From positions 95,153 to 159,152 of the forward strand of contig JAIELP010000009.1 of assembly GCA_019752925.1 (NCBI GenBank): a DNA stretch of 64,000 nt, written 5' to 3'. The position numbers and the translations under genes are program-made. Shown piece by piece: positions 27,028 through 36,519 of the stretch; within the stretch, counting starts at the first letter, position 1, and the number at the start of each line of letters is the position of its first letter. The DNA comes from a bacterium. GTDB taxonomy: Bacteria; Bdellovibrionota; Bdellovibrionia; Bdellovibrionales; Bdellovibrionaceae. A model generated the notes under the pieces. That model did no database searches. It had not been told where the DNA came from and saw nothing but the letters and a program-made list of their open reading frames with translations.

Positions 27028-27907
27028 TTTAATTTTTCTGGCTTTTTTTATATCTCAACAGGCTTCAGCGGCTAAAATTATCCAAACAAAGGCCAATAAA
27101 ATTTTAATAGATCTTGAAGGCGAAGATGCTCAAGTCGAACAAAAACTTTATCTTTTAAATGGAGCTGGAAAAAAAATCGGCATAGCCAGCATCACTCAAA
27201 CAAAAAACGGCAAAGCTATCGCTATTATCAACAAAGGGAGCAGTCAAAGCGCTGAATCTGTACAGCTCATCGACTCAGCTATCAGTGCGGATCCATCCAG
27301 CTCCGATAACAACGCTCCACCCAAAGTATCTACCAAAGGTATTTACAGAGTTAATGGCGTTAAATACACGGTTCTGCTGACGTTAATTTCTAATACGATG
27401 AACACTAAACAAGCCGATGGCACACAGCCCATTCCTAATCAGGAAGATGTTGCGCTCAAAGGCTCATCTTTTGGTATTGCAGGTGGCATTGATATACCCG
27501 TGGTCGACTGGTTCACACTACGTGGCATAGCTGGGTACGAACCTTTTTCCGCTTCAGGCACAGCAAGATTTACTTCATGCGACGCACTCACTTCAACTAA
27601 CTGTACAGCCAATATAACATACGCCTCTGCAGGGCTTTATGGTCGTATCGATCTTACTAAGTCGCGCGCGCTTATTTGGATTGCTGGCGGAATGGCAATC
27701 AAATATCCAATCGGCAAAAGCACAACTGCACTTAGAACCGATGATATTAAAATGACCTACACTATAGCCGCAGCAGGTGGCCTTGATTACTTTATTAATA
27801 ATAAAAACTTTATTCCGGCTTCTTTAGAGTATCAAATGTTCCCAAGCTCTGACACGGTATCAGCCAACAGCATCATGGTACGTATCGGCTATGGTTGGTC
27901 TTTTTAA
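27014..27907 (+). CDS. putative outer-membrane beta-barrel protein
   Basis: This 297-residue protein has a signal peptide (LISLIFLAFFISQQASA). The first ~100 residues form a small strand-rich periplasmic part (KILIDLEGEDAQVEQKLYLLNGAGKKIGIASI) that resembles an SH3-like or OB-like module. The second half has alternating amphipathic strands ending in aromatic Trp-Ser-Phe (MVRIGYGWSF), a classic barrel C-terminus recognised by the BAM machinery. Segments such as GIAGGIDIPVVDWFTLRGIAGYEPF are consistent with transmembrane strands. Its stop overlaps the convergent rel gene by 4 bp. Confidence 0.65.
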   Translation: MKLISLIFLAFFISQQASAAKIIQTKANKILIDLEGEDAQVEQKLYLLNGAGKKIGIASITQTKNGKAIAIINKGSSQSAESVQLIDSAISADPSSSDNNAPPKVSTKGIYRVNGVKYTVLLTLISNTMNTKQADGTQPIPNQEDVALKGSSFGIAGGIDIPVVDWFTLRGIAGYEPFSASGTARFTSCDALTSTNCTANITYASAGLYGRIDLTKSRALIWIAGGMAIKYPIGKSTTALRTDDIKMTYTIAAAGGLDYFINNKNFIPASLEYQMFPSSDTVSANSIMVRIGYGWSF

Positions 27908-30120
27908 CCCATTACACGCTGAACGTTAATCACACCTTTAATTTTTTGCAAACCCAGTATGGCATTAGACAACTGGTTTACATCTTTGACTGAAACTTCA
28001 AATAAGCAAACAGCTTTTTTATCACGGGTCGTACGGATCTGAGCTGAATCAATATTAATCCCCTGTGAAGCAAATGACTCCGACATTAATTTCAATAAAC
28101 CCTGAACGTCTTGAGATATAACTTCCAGCTTAACTTGTCTTTCTTGGCCATCTGCAGCTGTTTTAGATGCCCACGACACATCTACACGACGTATCTGATC
28201 GTTTTCAAAAACTTTTTGGCAACTTGATCTATGGACAATAATTCCCTTACCCCGACTGATAAAGCCAGTGATAGGATCTCCGGGTATAGGACCACAGCAT
28301 TTGGCAAAGTGAACCAAAACATCATCCATACCATCCACCATCACCAAAGAGTTTGATTTTCTCTGCTTGGCTTTAGCGGACTTGATGATTTTTTCCATCA
28401 CTGTTGAATCATCAGTTTTTTCAGCTTCGCGCTGTAAAGCTTCAGGACTTAAATTTTTAACTAATAAATTAGCATCAAATTTTCCGTAGCCCACACGCGC
28501 ATACAATTCATCTAAATCAACAATACCGCTGTCTTTAATATATTGTTCATACTCCGGACCCTTTAAGTATTTAACAGCCGCCATGCCAAATTTGCGGAAT
28601 TCTTTTTCAACAATATCTTTACCCATAGCGATGGCATTACGACGCTGTTCTTCTTTAACAAACTGACGAATTTTAGACTTGGCCTTATTGGTAACAACAA
28701 ACTTAAGCCAGTCTTTTGAAGGCGTTTGGGTTTTAGATGTTACAATCTCTACACGGTCGCCATTAGCTAACTTGTGTTTTAGCGGAACCATGCGTCCGTT
28801 CACACGCGCACCAGTACACATACCGCCTAAGTTCGTGTGGATTGCATAAGCTAAATCGACAGGAGTGGCTTCATCAGGCAACTCAACAACATCACCCTTT
28901 GGAGTAAAGACATAAATATCTTTTTCAACCAAACCGGTTTTAATAGTATCTAAAAATTCATCGGCGCCTTCACCCGATTGATTGAGCGCTACAAGCTCAC
29001 GCAACCAATTGGCTTTTTCAAGCTCATCGAAGTTAAGCTTACCGCGCTCTTTATAATTCCAGTGAGCGGCGATACCTTTTTCAGCGATCAAATGCATTTC
29101 TTCGGTGCGTATCTGAATTTCAATACGGTCTCCACCCGGCCCGATCACTGTCGTATGTAGAGATTGGTAGTTGTTGGATTTAGGCATGGCTATGAAGTCT
29201 TTAAAACGACCGGGAATAGGTTTCCAGATGGAATGTATATAACCCAAAACTTCATAGCATTCAGGCAATGAGCTCACGATAATACGGAAGGCGAGAACAT
29301 CGTAAATTTGATCATAAGTTAAGTTACGTGATGCCATTTTTCTGAAGATAGACCATAAATGTTTTGAGCGTCCGTAAATTTTTACGTTTTTAATTGCTGT
29401 TTTGGCTAAAACTTCATTTACACTGCGTTTAACTTCTTCAATGTATCTCTGTGTTTCATTTTCATTTTTTTTGATAACTTGGATCAATTCGTAATACTTA
29501 TCAGGTCGAGAATAGCGGAAGCATAAATCTTCTAATTCAATTTTTAAGGAACTGATACCAATGCGTCCTGCCAGCGGACAATAAATTTCAAGAGTCTCTT
29601 GCGCAATACGCTCTTGTTTTTCATAAGGCATATGATTCAGCGTACGCATATTGTGTAAACGGTCGCAGAGCTTAACTAAAACAACACGTACGTCTTTACC
29701 CATGGCTATAATCATCTTACGGATGTTTTCGCCCTGCTTATCAAAACTATTACGGAAGTTCATCTGACCGATTTTAGTAACACCATCTACAAGAGCCGCT
29801 ACAGTGTCGCCGAATTCACGTTTAACATCTTCAAGAGTTACATCTGTGTCTTCCACTGTGTCGTGCAATAGGCCGGTTACGATCGTATCGATATCCAATT
29901 GTAAATCGGCAATGATGCCCGCTACATTTAACGGATGCGAAATATAAGGTTCACCCGAACGACGCATTTGCCCTTCGTGGGCTTTTTCCGAAAATGCATA
30001 AGCTTTTTCAATAATGTGAATAGGTGCTGAGGGATGGTAGGCTTTAATTTTTTCGCAAAGCTCGGCCACATTTTTAATATGTTTTTGCGGCAGTCTATCG
30101 TCGGTTGTGGTCTCAAGCAT
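27904..30120 (-). CDS. rel: bifunctional (p)ppGpp synthetase/hydrolase, Rel/SpoT family
   Basis: This 738-residue enzyme makes and degrades (p)ppGpp in the stringent response. The HD hydrolase domain is intact (His48, His62, HD at 86-87 and ED at 90-91 in HDTVEDTD). The synthetase domain has YDVLAFRI (Asp274), the RFKD motif (305-308), which is the RxKD form found in bifunctional enzymes, and Glu334 in IEIQIRT. The TGS domain covers about 400-460 and the C-terminal ACT domain about 660-738, with a zinc-finger-like segment between (VHFAKCCGPIPGD). All active-site residues expected for both activities are present. It lies downstream of rpoZ behind a terminator. Confidence 0.95.
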   Translation of the reverse strand: MLETTTDDRLPQKHIKNVAELCEKIKAYHPSAPIHIIEKAYAFSEKAHEGQMRRSGEPYISHPLNVAGIIADLQLDIDTIVTGLLHDTVEDTDVTLEDVKREFGDTVAALVDGVTKIGQMNFRNSFDKQGENIRKMIIAMGKDVRVVLVKLCDRLHNMRTLNHMPYEKQERIAQETLEIYCPLAGRIGISSLKIELEDLCFRYSRPDKYYELIQVIKKNENETQRYIEEVKRSVNEVLAKTAIKNVKIYGRSKHLWSIFRKMASRNLTYDQIYDVLAFRIIVSSLPECYEVLGYIHSIWKPIPGRFKDFIAMPKSNNYQSLHTTVIGPGGDRIEIQIRTEEMHLIAEKGIAAHWNYKERGKLNFDELEKANWLRELVALNQSGEGADEFLDTIKTGLVEKDIYVFTPKGDVVELPDEATPVDLAYAIHTNLGGMCTGARVNGRMVPLKHKLANGDRVEIVTSKTQTPSKDWLKFVVTNKAKSKIRQFVKEEQRRNAIAMGKDIVEKEFRKFGMAAVKYLKGPEYEQYIKDSGIVDLDELYARVGYGKFDANLLVKNLSPEALQREAEKTDDSTVMEKIIKSAKAKQRKSNSLVMVDGMDDVLVHFAKCCGPIPGDPITGFISRGKGIIVHRSSCQKVFENDQIRRVDVSWASKTAADGQERQVKLEVISQDVQGLLKLMSESFASQGINIDSAQIRTTRDKKAVCLFEVSVKDVNQLSNAILGLQKIKGVINVQRVMG

Positions 30121-30139
30121 TATTGTTAATTATAAAACA

Positions 30140-30167
30140 AAAAAGCCCGCATCGAACAGCGGGCTTT
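30140..30167 (-). terminator. intrinsic terminator after rpoZ
   Basis: On the minus strand AAAGCCCGC, an 8-nt loop and GCGGGCTTT form a 9-bp stem followed by TTTTG and a T-rich tract. It lies between rpoZ and rel, so rel may depend on read-through or its own promoter. Confidence 0.8.
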
Positions 30168-30216
30168 ACAAAATTAAACAAATACAGACTAAAGAGTAGT
30201 CCCCATCTGAGTGATA

Positions 30217-30456
30217 TTACTTATTAAGGTCTTTTAACATTTCAGTTTGTGCCGTTGCTGGGTCGATTTTTGATTCAAAACCCACGTTACCGATAGCCAC
30301 TTCACGAAGTGAATTTACGATGTACTTATTATTCTTAGTAGCCACTGTACAGTCGCTGCCTTTTAAAAGCTGCTTAGCGCGTTTAGCAACTAGCAACACA
30401 AGAGCAAAACGGTTTGGTACTTTATCCATGCAATCTTCAACTGTTACGCGAGCCAC
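30217..30456 (-). CDS. rpoZ: RNA polymerase omega subunit
   Basis: This 79-residue protein begins [30 protein letters not shown], matching the omega signature (V-x-C..-x-NRFxLVxxAxxRA). Omega helps fold beta' and, in many bacteria, forms part of the ppGpp site on RNA polymerase. Adjacency with gmk (upstream) and rel (downstream) is the common gmk-rpoZ-spoT arrangement. It is the usual length for the family. Confidence 0.95.
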   Translation of the reverse strand: MARVTVEDCMDKVPNRFALVLLVAKRAKQLLKGSDCTVATKNNKYIVNSLREVAIGNVGFESKIDPATAQTEMLKDLNK

Positions 30457-30519
30457 TGAAACCTCTTTTTAAAAACTTTTAAGTGTTAAAATGATTAAGT
30501 TAAGTTGTATAAAATAGCC

Positions 30520-31077
30520 CTAAGCTATCCATTTCTCAACTGTTTTTTTGAATTCAGCATAAGATCTTTCGAAATCGTCGTTTACAATTTGTACGTCAAA
30601 CTCGTGAGCTTTGGTCATTTCCTTTTCAGCGTTGGCCATGCGAACTTCCAAGTCCGGCGGCGGGGCTCCATCACGCTTTATAACGCGGCGCTTTAGTTCT
30701 TCAATTGAGGGCGGCATAATAAATACGGTTTTAGCGTCTGGATACTTACTTTTAAAGGTCATTACACCCTGGATGTCGATATCCATGATAACAACCTTAT
30801 CTTTAGCCCAAGCCAGCTGAATCTGTTCGTAAGAGGTCCCGTACATATTGGTGTGAACCTGAGCCCACTCAATAAAAAACTCTTCTTTGATTTTCTTCTC
30901 GAACTCTTCTTTAGAAATGAAAAAATAGGGCTTACCAGGGCTTTCATGATTACGCATGGCTCTTGTGGTGTAAGTAATAACGTCGTGCAAACGGCTGTCT
31001 TCAGCTGCCAGCCTTTCAACAAAACTACTTTTTCCTGCACCGCTAGGAGCGGCCACAATAATCATTCTCGTCTTCAT
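30520..31077 (-). CDS. gmk: guanylate kinase
   Basis: This 185-residue enzyme phosphorylates GMP to GDP with ATP. The P-loop APSGAGKSS lies at residues 9-17. The GMP-binding region includes YTTRAMRNHESPGKPYFFI and the WAQVHTNMYGTS block. The 'VIMDIDIQGV' strand and the RDGAPPPDLEVRM lid are also conserved. It overlaps the YicC gene by 4 bp and lies 63 bp upstream of rpoZ, so it is part of the yicC-gmk-rpoZ unit. Confidence 0.95.
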   Translation of the reverse strand: MKTRMIIVAAPSGAGKSSFVERLAAEDSRLHDVITYTTRAMRNHESPGKPYFFISKEEFEKKIKEEFFIEWAQVHTNMYGTSYEQIQLAWAKDKVVIMDIDIQGVMTFKSKYPDAKTVFIMPPSIEELKRRVIKRDGAPPPDLEVRMANAEKEMTKAHEFDVQIVNDDFERSYAEFKKTVEKWIA

Positions 31078-31964
31078 TCGATGTTCTGCACTTGCTCCCG
31101 GATACGTTCAATCAATGTTTTAGCCTCAACAACTGCTTCGGTTATCCCCGCCACCTGACTTTTCGAACCAATTGTATTTACTTCACGTAAAAGCTCTTGA
31201 GTGTAAAAATCGAGCTTCTTACCTTCAACTACAGGCAGTTCTACGAGCTTATCAAAGTTCTTAATATGCTCCGTTAGGCGAGTTATTTCCTCATTGATAT
31301 CGGCTTTTTCAAGTTGGATTACAATCTCTTGTGAAATGCGTTGAGGATCCATGGCCTGACCTGCCACTTCTTTAGGAAGACGAGCCTTTACTTTCGACTC
31401 AAATCTTTCCTGAAGTAACTTATTTGCCTCATCACGCAGCTTGGAAACTTTATGAATATGCTTTTGCAGATCTTTTAAGTTTTTCTGAAGATCTTTTTTC
31501 AGCGCTAAGCCTTCACGAACTCGCTCACCATCAAATTTTTTAAGAGCGGCATCAAAGGTTTTTTTCAACAAACTGACTTCATTAGATGAAAGACTTTCGT
31601 TTTCTTCTATTTGAATAACATCAGGCTGCTTACTGATTTGCTCTAAACGCACGTGCTCATTAATTCTTAAATCTACAGAAAGTTTTTTAAAGGCTTTCAT
31701 GTATTCTTGCGCAAGCTTAGTGTTAATAACCACCTTGCCTATGCTGCTGTTGCTTTTCACTTTACGAGCAATATAAACATCAACCGTTCCGCGAATAACC
31801 GTGCTTGAAAATTTTTTCTTAAGCTCCGCCTCAAACGGAAAGTAGCCCCTCGGAAGATGAAATCTGGTTTCTAAAAAACGTCCGTTAACGGCGCGGATGC
31901 TGACTTCAATTGAAACTTCATTGTTTTGTGTCCGGAAGTTACCGAACCCTGTCATACTTTTCAT
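31074..31964 (-). CDS. yicC: YicC family endoribonuclease
   Basis: This 296-residue protein starts with the family signature MKSMTGFGNFRTQ, continues with EVSIRAVNGRFLETRFHLPRG, and ends with the conserved 'RISQEIVIQLEKADINEEITRLTEHIKNF...GKKLDFYTQELLREVNTIGSK' block of the C-terminal DUF1732 region. YicC proteins are Mn2+-dependent RNases that act on small RNAs in E. coli. The 4-bp overlap with gmk is a very common arrangement across bacteria. Confidence 0.9.
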   Translation of the reverse strand: MKSMTGFGNFRTQNNEVSIEVSIRAVNGRFLETRFHLPRGYFPFEAELKKKFSSTVIRGTVDVYIARKVKSNSSIGKVVINTKLAQEYMKAFKKLSVDLRINEHVRLEQISKQPDVIQIEENESLSSNEVSLLKKTFDAALKKFDGERVREGLALKKDLQKNLKDLQKHIHKVSKLRDEANKLLQERFESKVKARLPKEVAGQAMDPQRISQEIVIQLEKADINEEITRLTEHIKNFDKLVELPVVEGKKLDFYTQELLREVNTIGSKSQVAGITEAVVEAKTLIERIREQVQNIE

Positions 31965-32001
31965 TTATTTATTATGTTTTCAGACTCAAAAATGGTCAAA
32001 C

Positions 32002-32913
32002 TTAAGATAGGAATTGAGCTAAGCAGTTAGACTGATTAGACCAAAGTATTGCATCGTCACGCTTAAACCATGTCTTCTGCTTTTTGATTAGTTGCATGGT
32101 GCTCTGATTGATCGCCTCAAACAACCATTCTTTGTTTTTTTGTTCCGTCAGATACACTAACGTTTCTTTATAACCCACGCTCTGCATAGGAGACCAATCC
32201 GCAAAACCTTTGTTAAAAAAAGAAGAGGTCTCTTCAATAATACCTTCTTGAATCATTTTGGCGGTCCGGAGCTTTACCCGATCCTCAAAAACCGGTTTTT
32301 CAAAGTTAAAACCTACTTTAATAAAATCAAATGGCAGTTCATTCTTATTGTTTTCAGGCCGGCTTTTTAATTTACTCGGTATCTGTCCTGTGTATCGGAT
32401 TATCTCAATAGCTCTTACTAAACGAAAGTGATCATTTAAGTGTATTTTTGAATCCGGATCTTTTTGCTTGAGCTCTAAGTATAATTTTTCTGGGCCATTT
32501 TCCGCTAACTCGTCCTCAATTGATTTACGAAACTCTTCCGGAATGGGTTCTACATTAAACATGCCTTTTTCAAGTGCCTGAATATAAAAACCAGTGCCAC
32601 CGACAATAAATAATGGAAATTTAACATCGGACCTTTCCAGAAGCTCATAAAAATCTTTTAGATACATTCCTGCTGTCATTTCTAACGGAGCTTCTACATA
32701 CGAATATAAATAATGGGGTACTTGTTTTTTTTCAGCCTCAGTAGGTGCCGCCGAGCCAATCAATAAATCTTTATAAAACTGAACGCTGTCAATATTAACA
32801 ATACTTCCATCATATTTTATCGCTTGTTCTAAAGCCCAGCCACTTTTACCTGAAGCTGTTGGCCCAACCACAAATATGCATTTTTTAGAGGGATCTTTAG
32901 TTGATGCGGCCAA
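32002..32913 (-). CDS. miaA: tRNA dimethylallyltransferase
   Basis: This 303-residue enzyme transfers a dimethylallyl group to N6 of A37 in tRNAs that read UNN codons. The P-loop VGPTASGKS lies at residues 16-24, and the Asp of 'NIDSVQFYKDLLIGSAAP' matches the catalytic aspartate region. FIVGGTGFYIQAL and the 'HFRLVRAIEI' block are also family features. The C-terminus is shorter than in E. coli. It overlaps the end of mutL by 17 bp, reproducing the frequent mutL-miaA linkage. Confidence 0.95.
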   Translation of the reverse strand: MAASTKDPSKKCIFVVGPTASGKSGWALEQAIKYDGSIVNIDSVQFYKDLLIGSAAPTEAEKKQVPHYLYSYVEAPLEMTAGMYLKDFYELLERSDVKFPLFIVGGTGFYIQALEKGMFNVEPIPEEFRKSIEDELAENGPEKLYLELKQKDPDSKIHLNDHFRLVRAIEIIRYTGQIPSKLKSRPENNKNELPFDFIKVGFNFEKPVFEDRVKLRTAKMIQEGIIEETSSFFNKGFADWSPMQSVGYKETLVYLTEQKNKEWLFEAINQSTMQLIKKQKTWFKRDDAILWSNQSNCLAQFLS

Positions 32914-34705
32914 AAAGTTTTTCCAGTTCTGTAAATGTTTTTTCTACTGAAACCGGTCGTCCATGCGGACAAAAGCTCGATAAAGCAAATTGATCCATAG
33001 ATTTTAAAAGCTCCTGCATTTCTGGTGTACTTAAGCTTTGGCCGGCTCTAACAACTGAATGGCAAGCCATTGTGGCAAATAAATCCGATATTTTCTTTTC
33101 AATGGCAAAGCTTCCGCCGTTTTGTAAAAGATCTAAAGCCATTTTTTCAAAAACAAGCGGTAGACTTGCATCTTTAATTAAATGTGGAGCTGACTTAATA
33201 CCGATAGCCTCAGGACCTAACTGCTCAATTTCAAAACCCAACTTCCTGATTTCATCTTGATTCTTAATAAGAACTTCAACTTTATCTTCCGATAAATCAA
33301 TTGCCAGTGGAAATAGATAATTCTGAATTTCAAATTTATTATTTTTCCATGACTGCATCAGACTTTCATACACCACGCGTTCATGAGCCGCATGCTGATC
33401 TACAAAAATCAACCTGTCCTGCTTTTGCGTTACAATGTACGTGAGATGAGCCTGACCTATTACCTGCAACGAAGACCAATATCCACTTTTAACTTCGGCA
33501 GTCATGCTCTGTGAAGTAGTCTCTGTTGATGAGACTCCGAAATCAGCATTCACTTTTAAATGATTTAACTGATCAATATTGAAATCCATTTTAGGACTCT
33601 GTGTGTTTCGTCCGAATCCAAAGTCTTTATTTTTAAATTGTGTTTGCTCAAAACTCTGATCATAAAACTTCATATTTTGAACTTCAGGCTGGGCCGTCTT
33701 AATGTTAGTCTGATTATTATAACCGGCAATCCAAGGAGCTTTCTCTAAAGCATGACGTAAAGCCGAGTGTACAGTTCTGAATGCCGAAGATGAATCCTGA
33801 AATTTAATCTGAGATTTTGTCGGATGAATATTAACGTCAATTTCGTCTGGTTTACAATCAAGCCACAACACCACAAACGGGTACTCTCCGTGCATCAGTA
33901 AGCTTCTGTAGGCATCCATCACAGCTGTTTGTAAAGCGCGGTCTTGCACCCAGCGGTTTTGCACAAATATCCAAATTTGTTTTGAAGTCTTGGCCACCTC
34001 ATGAGGGGAAGAAAACACCACATGACATTTAAAACCTCCATTGGTCGTTTGAGTTTCAAAAAATGATTTTTTTTCTAAAACATCCTGAACGCGTTCAATT
34101 TTGGAATTTCTTTTTGGATAAAACAACTGCAACTCGCCGTTGTTGATTAATTTAAACTCAACACCCGGCTGCGCCAAGGCCAAGGCTTTAATGGCCGATT
34201 TAATCTGCCCCGCTTCGCTTGATTCTGATTTTAAAAATTTCAAACGAGCCGGAACATTCTCAAACAAATCTTCAATTTTAATTTCAGTTCCAATAGCCTG
34301 TGAGCTCGGCTTAATTTCCGACAGCACACCGAATTTAGACTCAATCTGCGAAGCTTTTTTTTCATTCTTCTCAAAACTTTTTAAAGTCATTTTAGAAACA
34401 GCGGCCGCACTGGCTAAAGCCTCGCCTCTGAATCCAAAAGTATGAAGGTTCCACAGATCGTCGGTTTTAGTAATTTTACTGGTAGCATGACGTTGCAAAG
34501 CTTTATCTAGATCAGCTGATAAAATACCTGAACCATTATCTAAAACTCTGATGAACCTTCCGCCTTCAGCAATTTCAACAGTAATTTGATCACTGCCCGC
34601 ATCTAAACTATTTTCTAGAAGTTCTTTTACCAAATGCGAAGGACGTTCAACCACTTCTCCTGCGGCAATCTGATTTATAATTTCTGAAGACAACACCTGT
34701 ATCAT
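32897..34705 (-). CDS. mutL: DNA mismatch repair protein MutL, endonuclease type
   Basis: This 602-residue protein has an N-terminal GHKL ATPase (KELLENSLDAG, VLDNGSG, RHATSKI, GFRGEAL) and a C-terminal dimerisation domain. The motif DQHAAHERVVYE at about residues 436-447 fits DQHA-x2-E-x4-E, the metal-binding nickase motif found in MutL proteins of bacteria without MutH. A CPHGRP block near the C-terminus (SSFCPHGRPVS) is another conserved endonuclease element. It is predicted to nick the nascent strand after MutS recognises a mismatch. Confidence 0.95.
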   Translation of the reverse strand: MIQVLSSEIINQIAAGEVVERPSHLVKELLENSLDAGSDQITVEIAEGGRFIRVLDNGSGILSADLDKALQRHATSKITKTDDLWNLHTFGFRGEALASAAAVSKMTLKSFEKNEKKASQIESKFGVLSEIKPSSQAIGTEIKIEDLFENVPARLKFLKSESSEAGQIKSAIKALALAQPGVEFKLINNGELQLFYPKRNSKIERVQDVLEKKSFFETQTTNGGFKCHVVFSSPHEVAKTSKQIWIFVQNRWVQDRALQTAVMDAYRSLLMHGEYPFVVLWLDCKPDEIDVNIHPTKSQIKFQDSSSAFRTVHSALRHALEKAPWIAGYNNQTNIKTAQPEVQNMKFYDQSFEQTQFKNKDFGFGRNTQSPKMDFNIDQLNHLKVNADFGVSSTETTSQSMTAEVKSGYWSSLQVIGQAHLTYIVTQKQDRLIFVDQHAAHERVVYESLMQSWKNNKFEIQNYLFPLAIDLSEDKVEVLIKNQDEIRKLGFEIEQLGPEAIGIKSAPHLIKDASLPLVFEKMALDLLQNGGSFAIEKKISDLFATMACHSVVRAGQSLSTPEMQELLKSMDQFALSSFCPHGRPVSVEKTFTELEKLFGRIN

Positions 34706-34713
34706 ATAACGTC

Positions 34714-35538
34714 CTAAAATAAATAACTCAGTCCAAAGCCTGCATAAGGCGTTTTATCAAAGTAATACTTGATAGCAAGATCGATAGCGCTACTTCTGAT
34801 TTTAAACATCCAACCAACTTCTAAAGCTAAACCAGCAGTTAAATCCTGCAAGTTGTATTTACGTGTTGGCGTCGTCAACGTTATAACCGATGCATGAGCA
34901 AACAAGGTGGCCGCGTATCTGATTTCAGAGGCTCCAATCATTACAATCGGACTTGAAAAACCAATATCACTCCAAAGTTTAAAACCAGATACCGCCCCAG
35001 CTGTTTCGTAATATTTAGGAGCTTTAAATACACCGAGAACACTCCACGACTTATCAGAAACCGATTTATACCCTATACCCAAAAGATTATCCACCTGATC
35101 AGAGCCCAAAGTATTTTCATGGAAATTAATTAACTGAATACTAGGTCCGGCACGCGGGGCTCCAAACAGCTCAGCCTCTTCTTGTTCCTCTGGGTCAAAA
35201 ATCTCTTCAAGATTTTCTCCAGCGATTTTTTTTTCATTTTCCAAAAGTATCGCATCGAGATCTTTGGCTTTTACTCGGCCTTTGCCTTCAATTTCAACTT
35301 CGTAATCCACAATATAACCGATTTTTCCGTTTTTTAATTTAATGCGATAAAAGGGACCAAAAGTTTTATCCGATATAAAGTAAGTTTCGCCAGCGCGAAC
35401 CTCATCCATAACCTCGGCATCAAAGTCGGGCTCCGAATATATTTCTACCACTTCACTGAAAATTTTAGCTTTCTGAACAGCCATAGCAAGTGGCGATATC
35501 ATCATCAAAATGAATACTTGTGTAAAAAAGCTTTTCAC
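34714..35538 (-). CDS. exported SH3b-domain protein with possible barrel-like C-terminus
   Basis: This 274-residue protein has a signal peptide (VFILMMISPLAMA). A bacterial SH3 domain follows at about residues 22-85 (AKIFSEVVEIYSEPDFDAEVMDEVRAGETYFI, then FYRIKLKNGKIGYIVDYEVEI), a fold usually used to hold peptidoglycan or other ligands. The second half has alternating strands ending in FGLSYLF, suggesting membrane strands at the outer membrane. It lies 8 bp upstream of mutL on the same strand. The barrel part is inference. Confidence 0.6.
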   Translation of the reverse strand: MKSFFTQVFILMMISPLAMAVQKAKIFSEVVEIYSEPDFDAEVMDEVRAGETYFISDKTFGPFYRIKLKNGKIGYIVDYEVEIEGKGRVKAKDLDAILLENEKKIAGENLEEIFDPEEQEEAELFGAPRAGPSIQLINFHENTLGSDQVDNLLGIGYKSVSDKSWSVLGVFKAPKYYETAGAVSGFKLWSDIGFSSPIVMIGASEIRYAATLFAHASVITLTTPTRKYNLQDLTAGLALEVGWMFKIRSSAIDLAIKYYFDKTPYAGFGLSYLF

Positions 35539-35562
35539 ACCACGGATTATAGTAGAATTTAA

Positions 35563-35967
35563 CTACATTTTTAAAGAAAGATTTTTACCTTTAGCTTCTT
35601 TTCTCAAAGGTAAAATCACTGGAGGACGCAGTAAGTGCTCAGGAGAGTCCGCTCTTTTATCTAAAAATGCTTTAATTTTAAGCCCCGCCTGCTCCGGACT
35701 TCTTACATAGACGACAGGGTCAAAGCCGCAATTGCGGCAAATCATAGAAGTACGCCATTTTGCTTGCGAAAATGCTTCACCAATAATCAGCAAAAGCCCG
35801 ACAAAAAACAAACCTCTTGGATCAAGGCTCTTAAACACGGCATAGGTACAAATAATACCAAAAATCACTAACCCCATGATATCCGTAAGACTTAAGTGTT
35901 TACTGGCATAAACTTTACGTTCAACTTTACAGAAAGCGCAATAACAGGATTTTCTTTGAGATAACAT
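35563..35967 (-). CDS. small membrane protein with two CxxC motifs
   Basis: This 134-residue protein has an N-terminal CYCAFC motif, two hydrophobic segments (IMGLVIFGIICTYAVF and GLFFVGLLLIIGEAF) and a second cysteine pair MICRNCGF. The two CxxC pairs on either side of the membrane hairpin would face the cytoplasm together and could bind one zinc ion. The C-terminal tail is basic. The function is unknown. It may be co-transcribed with the SH3b gene, since the gap is only 24 bp. Confidence 0.55.
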   Translation of the reverse strand: MLSQRKSCYCAFCKVERKVYASKHLSLTDIMGLVIFGIICTYAVFKSLDPRGLFFVGLLLIIGEAFSQAKWRTSMICRNCGFDPVVYVRSPEQAGLKIKAFLDKRADSPEHLLRPPVILPLRKEAKGKNLSLKM

Positions 35968-36012
35968 AACTACAGTTTGCCAAATTTCAGTTTTTTTTTC
36001 TAGGATAGACCA

Positions 36013-36519
36013 ATGGATATCAATAACCTCGTCCTTAGACCTAACTGCCTTATGACCAAATACCCTATAGTGTTTGTGACGGGCCTTCGCAGTCTATTCT
36101 TTCATGACAAACTAGCCTCAGAACTACAGGACTATATCGCAGCCCACGGGTATATAGTGCTTTCGCCGCCGATGCCGTTCAAGAACAAAAACCATCGTAA
36201 GTTTATACTCGAAAAGTGGCTCCAGCAGCAAAAAGAAGAACAGTTTCATTTTATTTTAGGCGAACAAACCTTTGGCGAATTTTCTGAAATTTTTAAAAAT
36301 TTTCCCGAATCTACCTTTACAATCGCGCCTCATGATTTTAAAAAAAACCTGCAAAAAAAGATATCAACGCCACTTAGCTACCGCTTACACAGCCTTTATT
36401 TAATGTGCTTAGGTTCAACTGCCGAACCCTATGAACAGACCTTGCCCGATAAAAGCACTGAGTTTTACGACGGTTTTCTTGACCACTGTATCGAACTTGC
36501 AGAGAATGAGTCTATATGA
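36013..36519 (+). CDS. hypothetical protein, possible small alpha/beta-hydrolase-like fold
   Basis: This 168-residue protein has no signal peptide. The segment YPIVFVTGLRSLFFHDKLASELQDYIAAHGYIVLSPPMPFKNK resembles the first strand, oxyanion region and helix of an alpha/beta hydrolase, and 'HFILGEQTFGEF' could be the nucleophile-elbow region without a clear GxSxG. It is therefore unlikely to be a classic esterase. AGGA lies 7 bp before the start at 36013, which supports that start over the Met 13 codons later. It is coupled to the next gene by a 4-bp overlap. Confidence 0.5.
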   Translation: MDINNLVLRPNCLMTKYPIVFVTGLRSLFFHDKLASELQDYIAAHGYIVLSPPMPFKNKNHRKFILEKWLQQQKEEQFHFILGEQTFGEFSEIFKNFPESTFTIAPHDFKKNLQKKISTPLSYRLHSLYLMCLGSTAEPYEQTLPDKSTEFYDGFLDHCIELAENESI

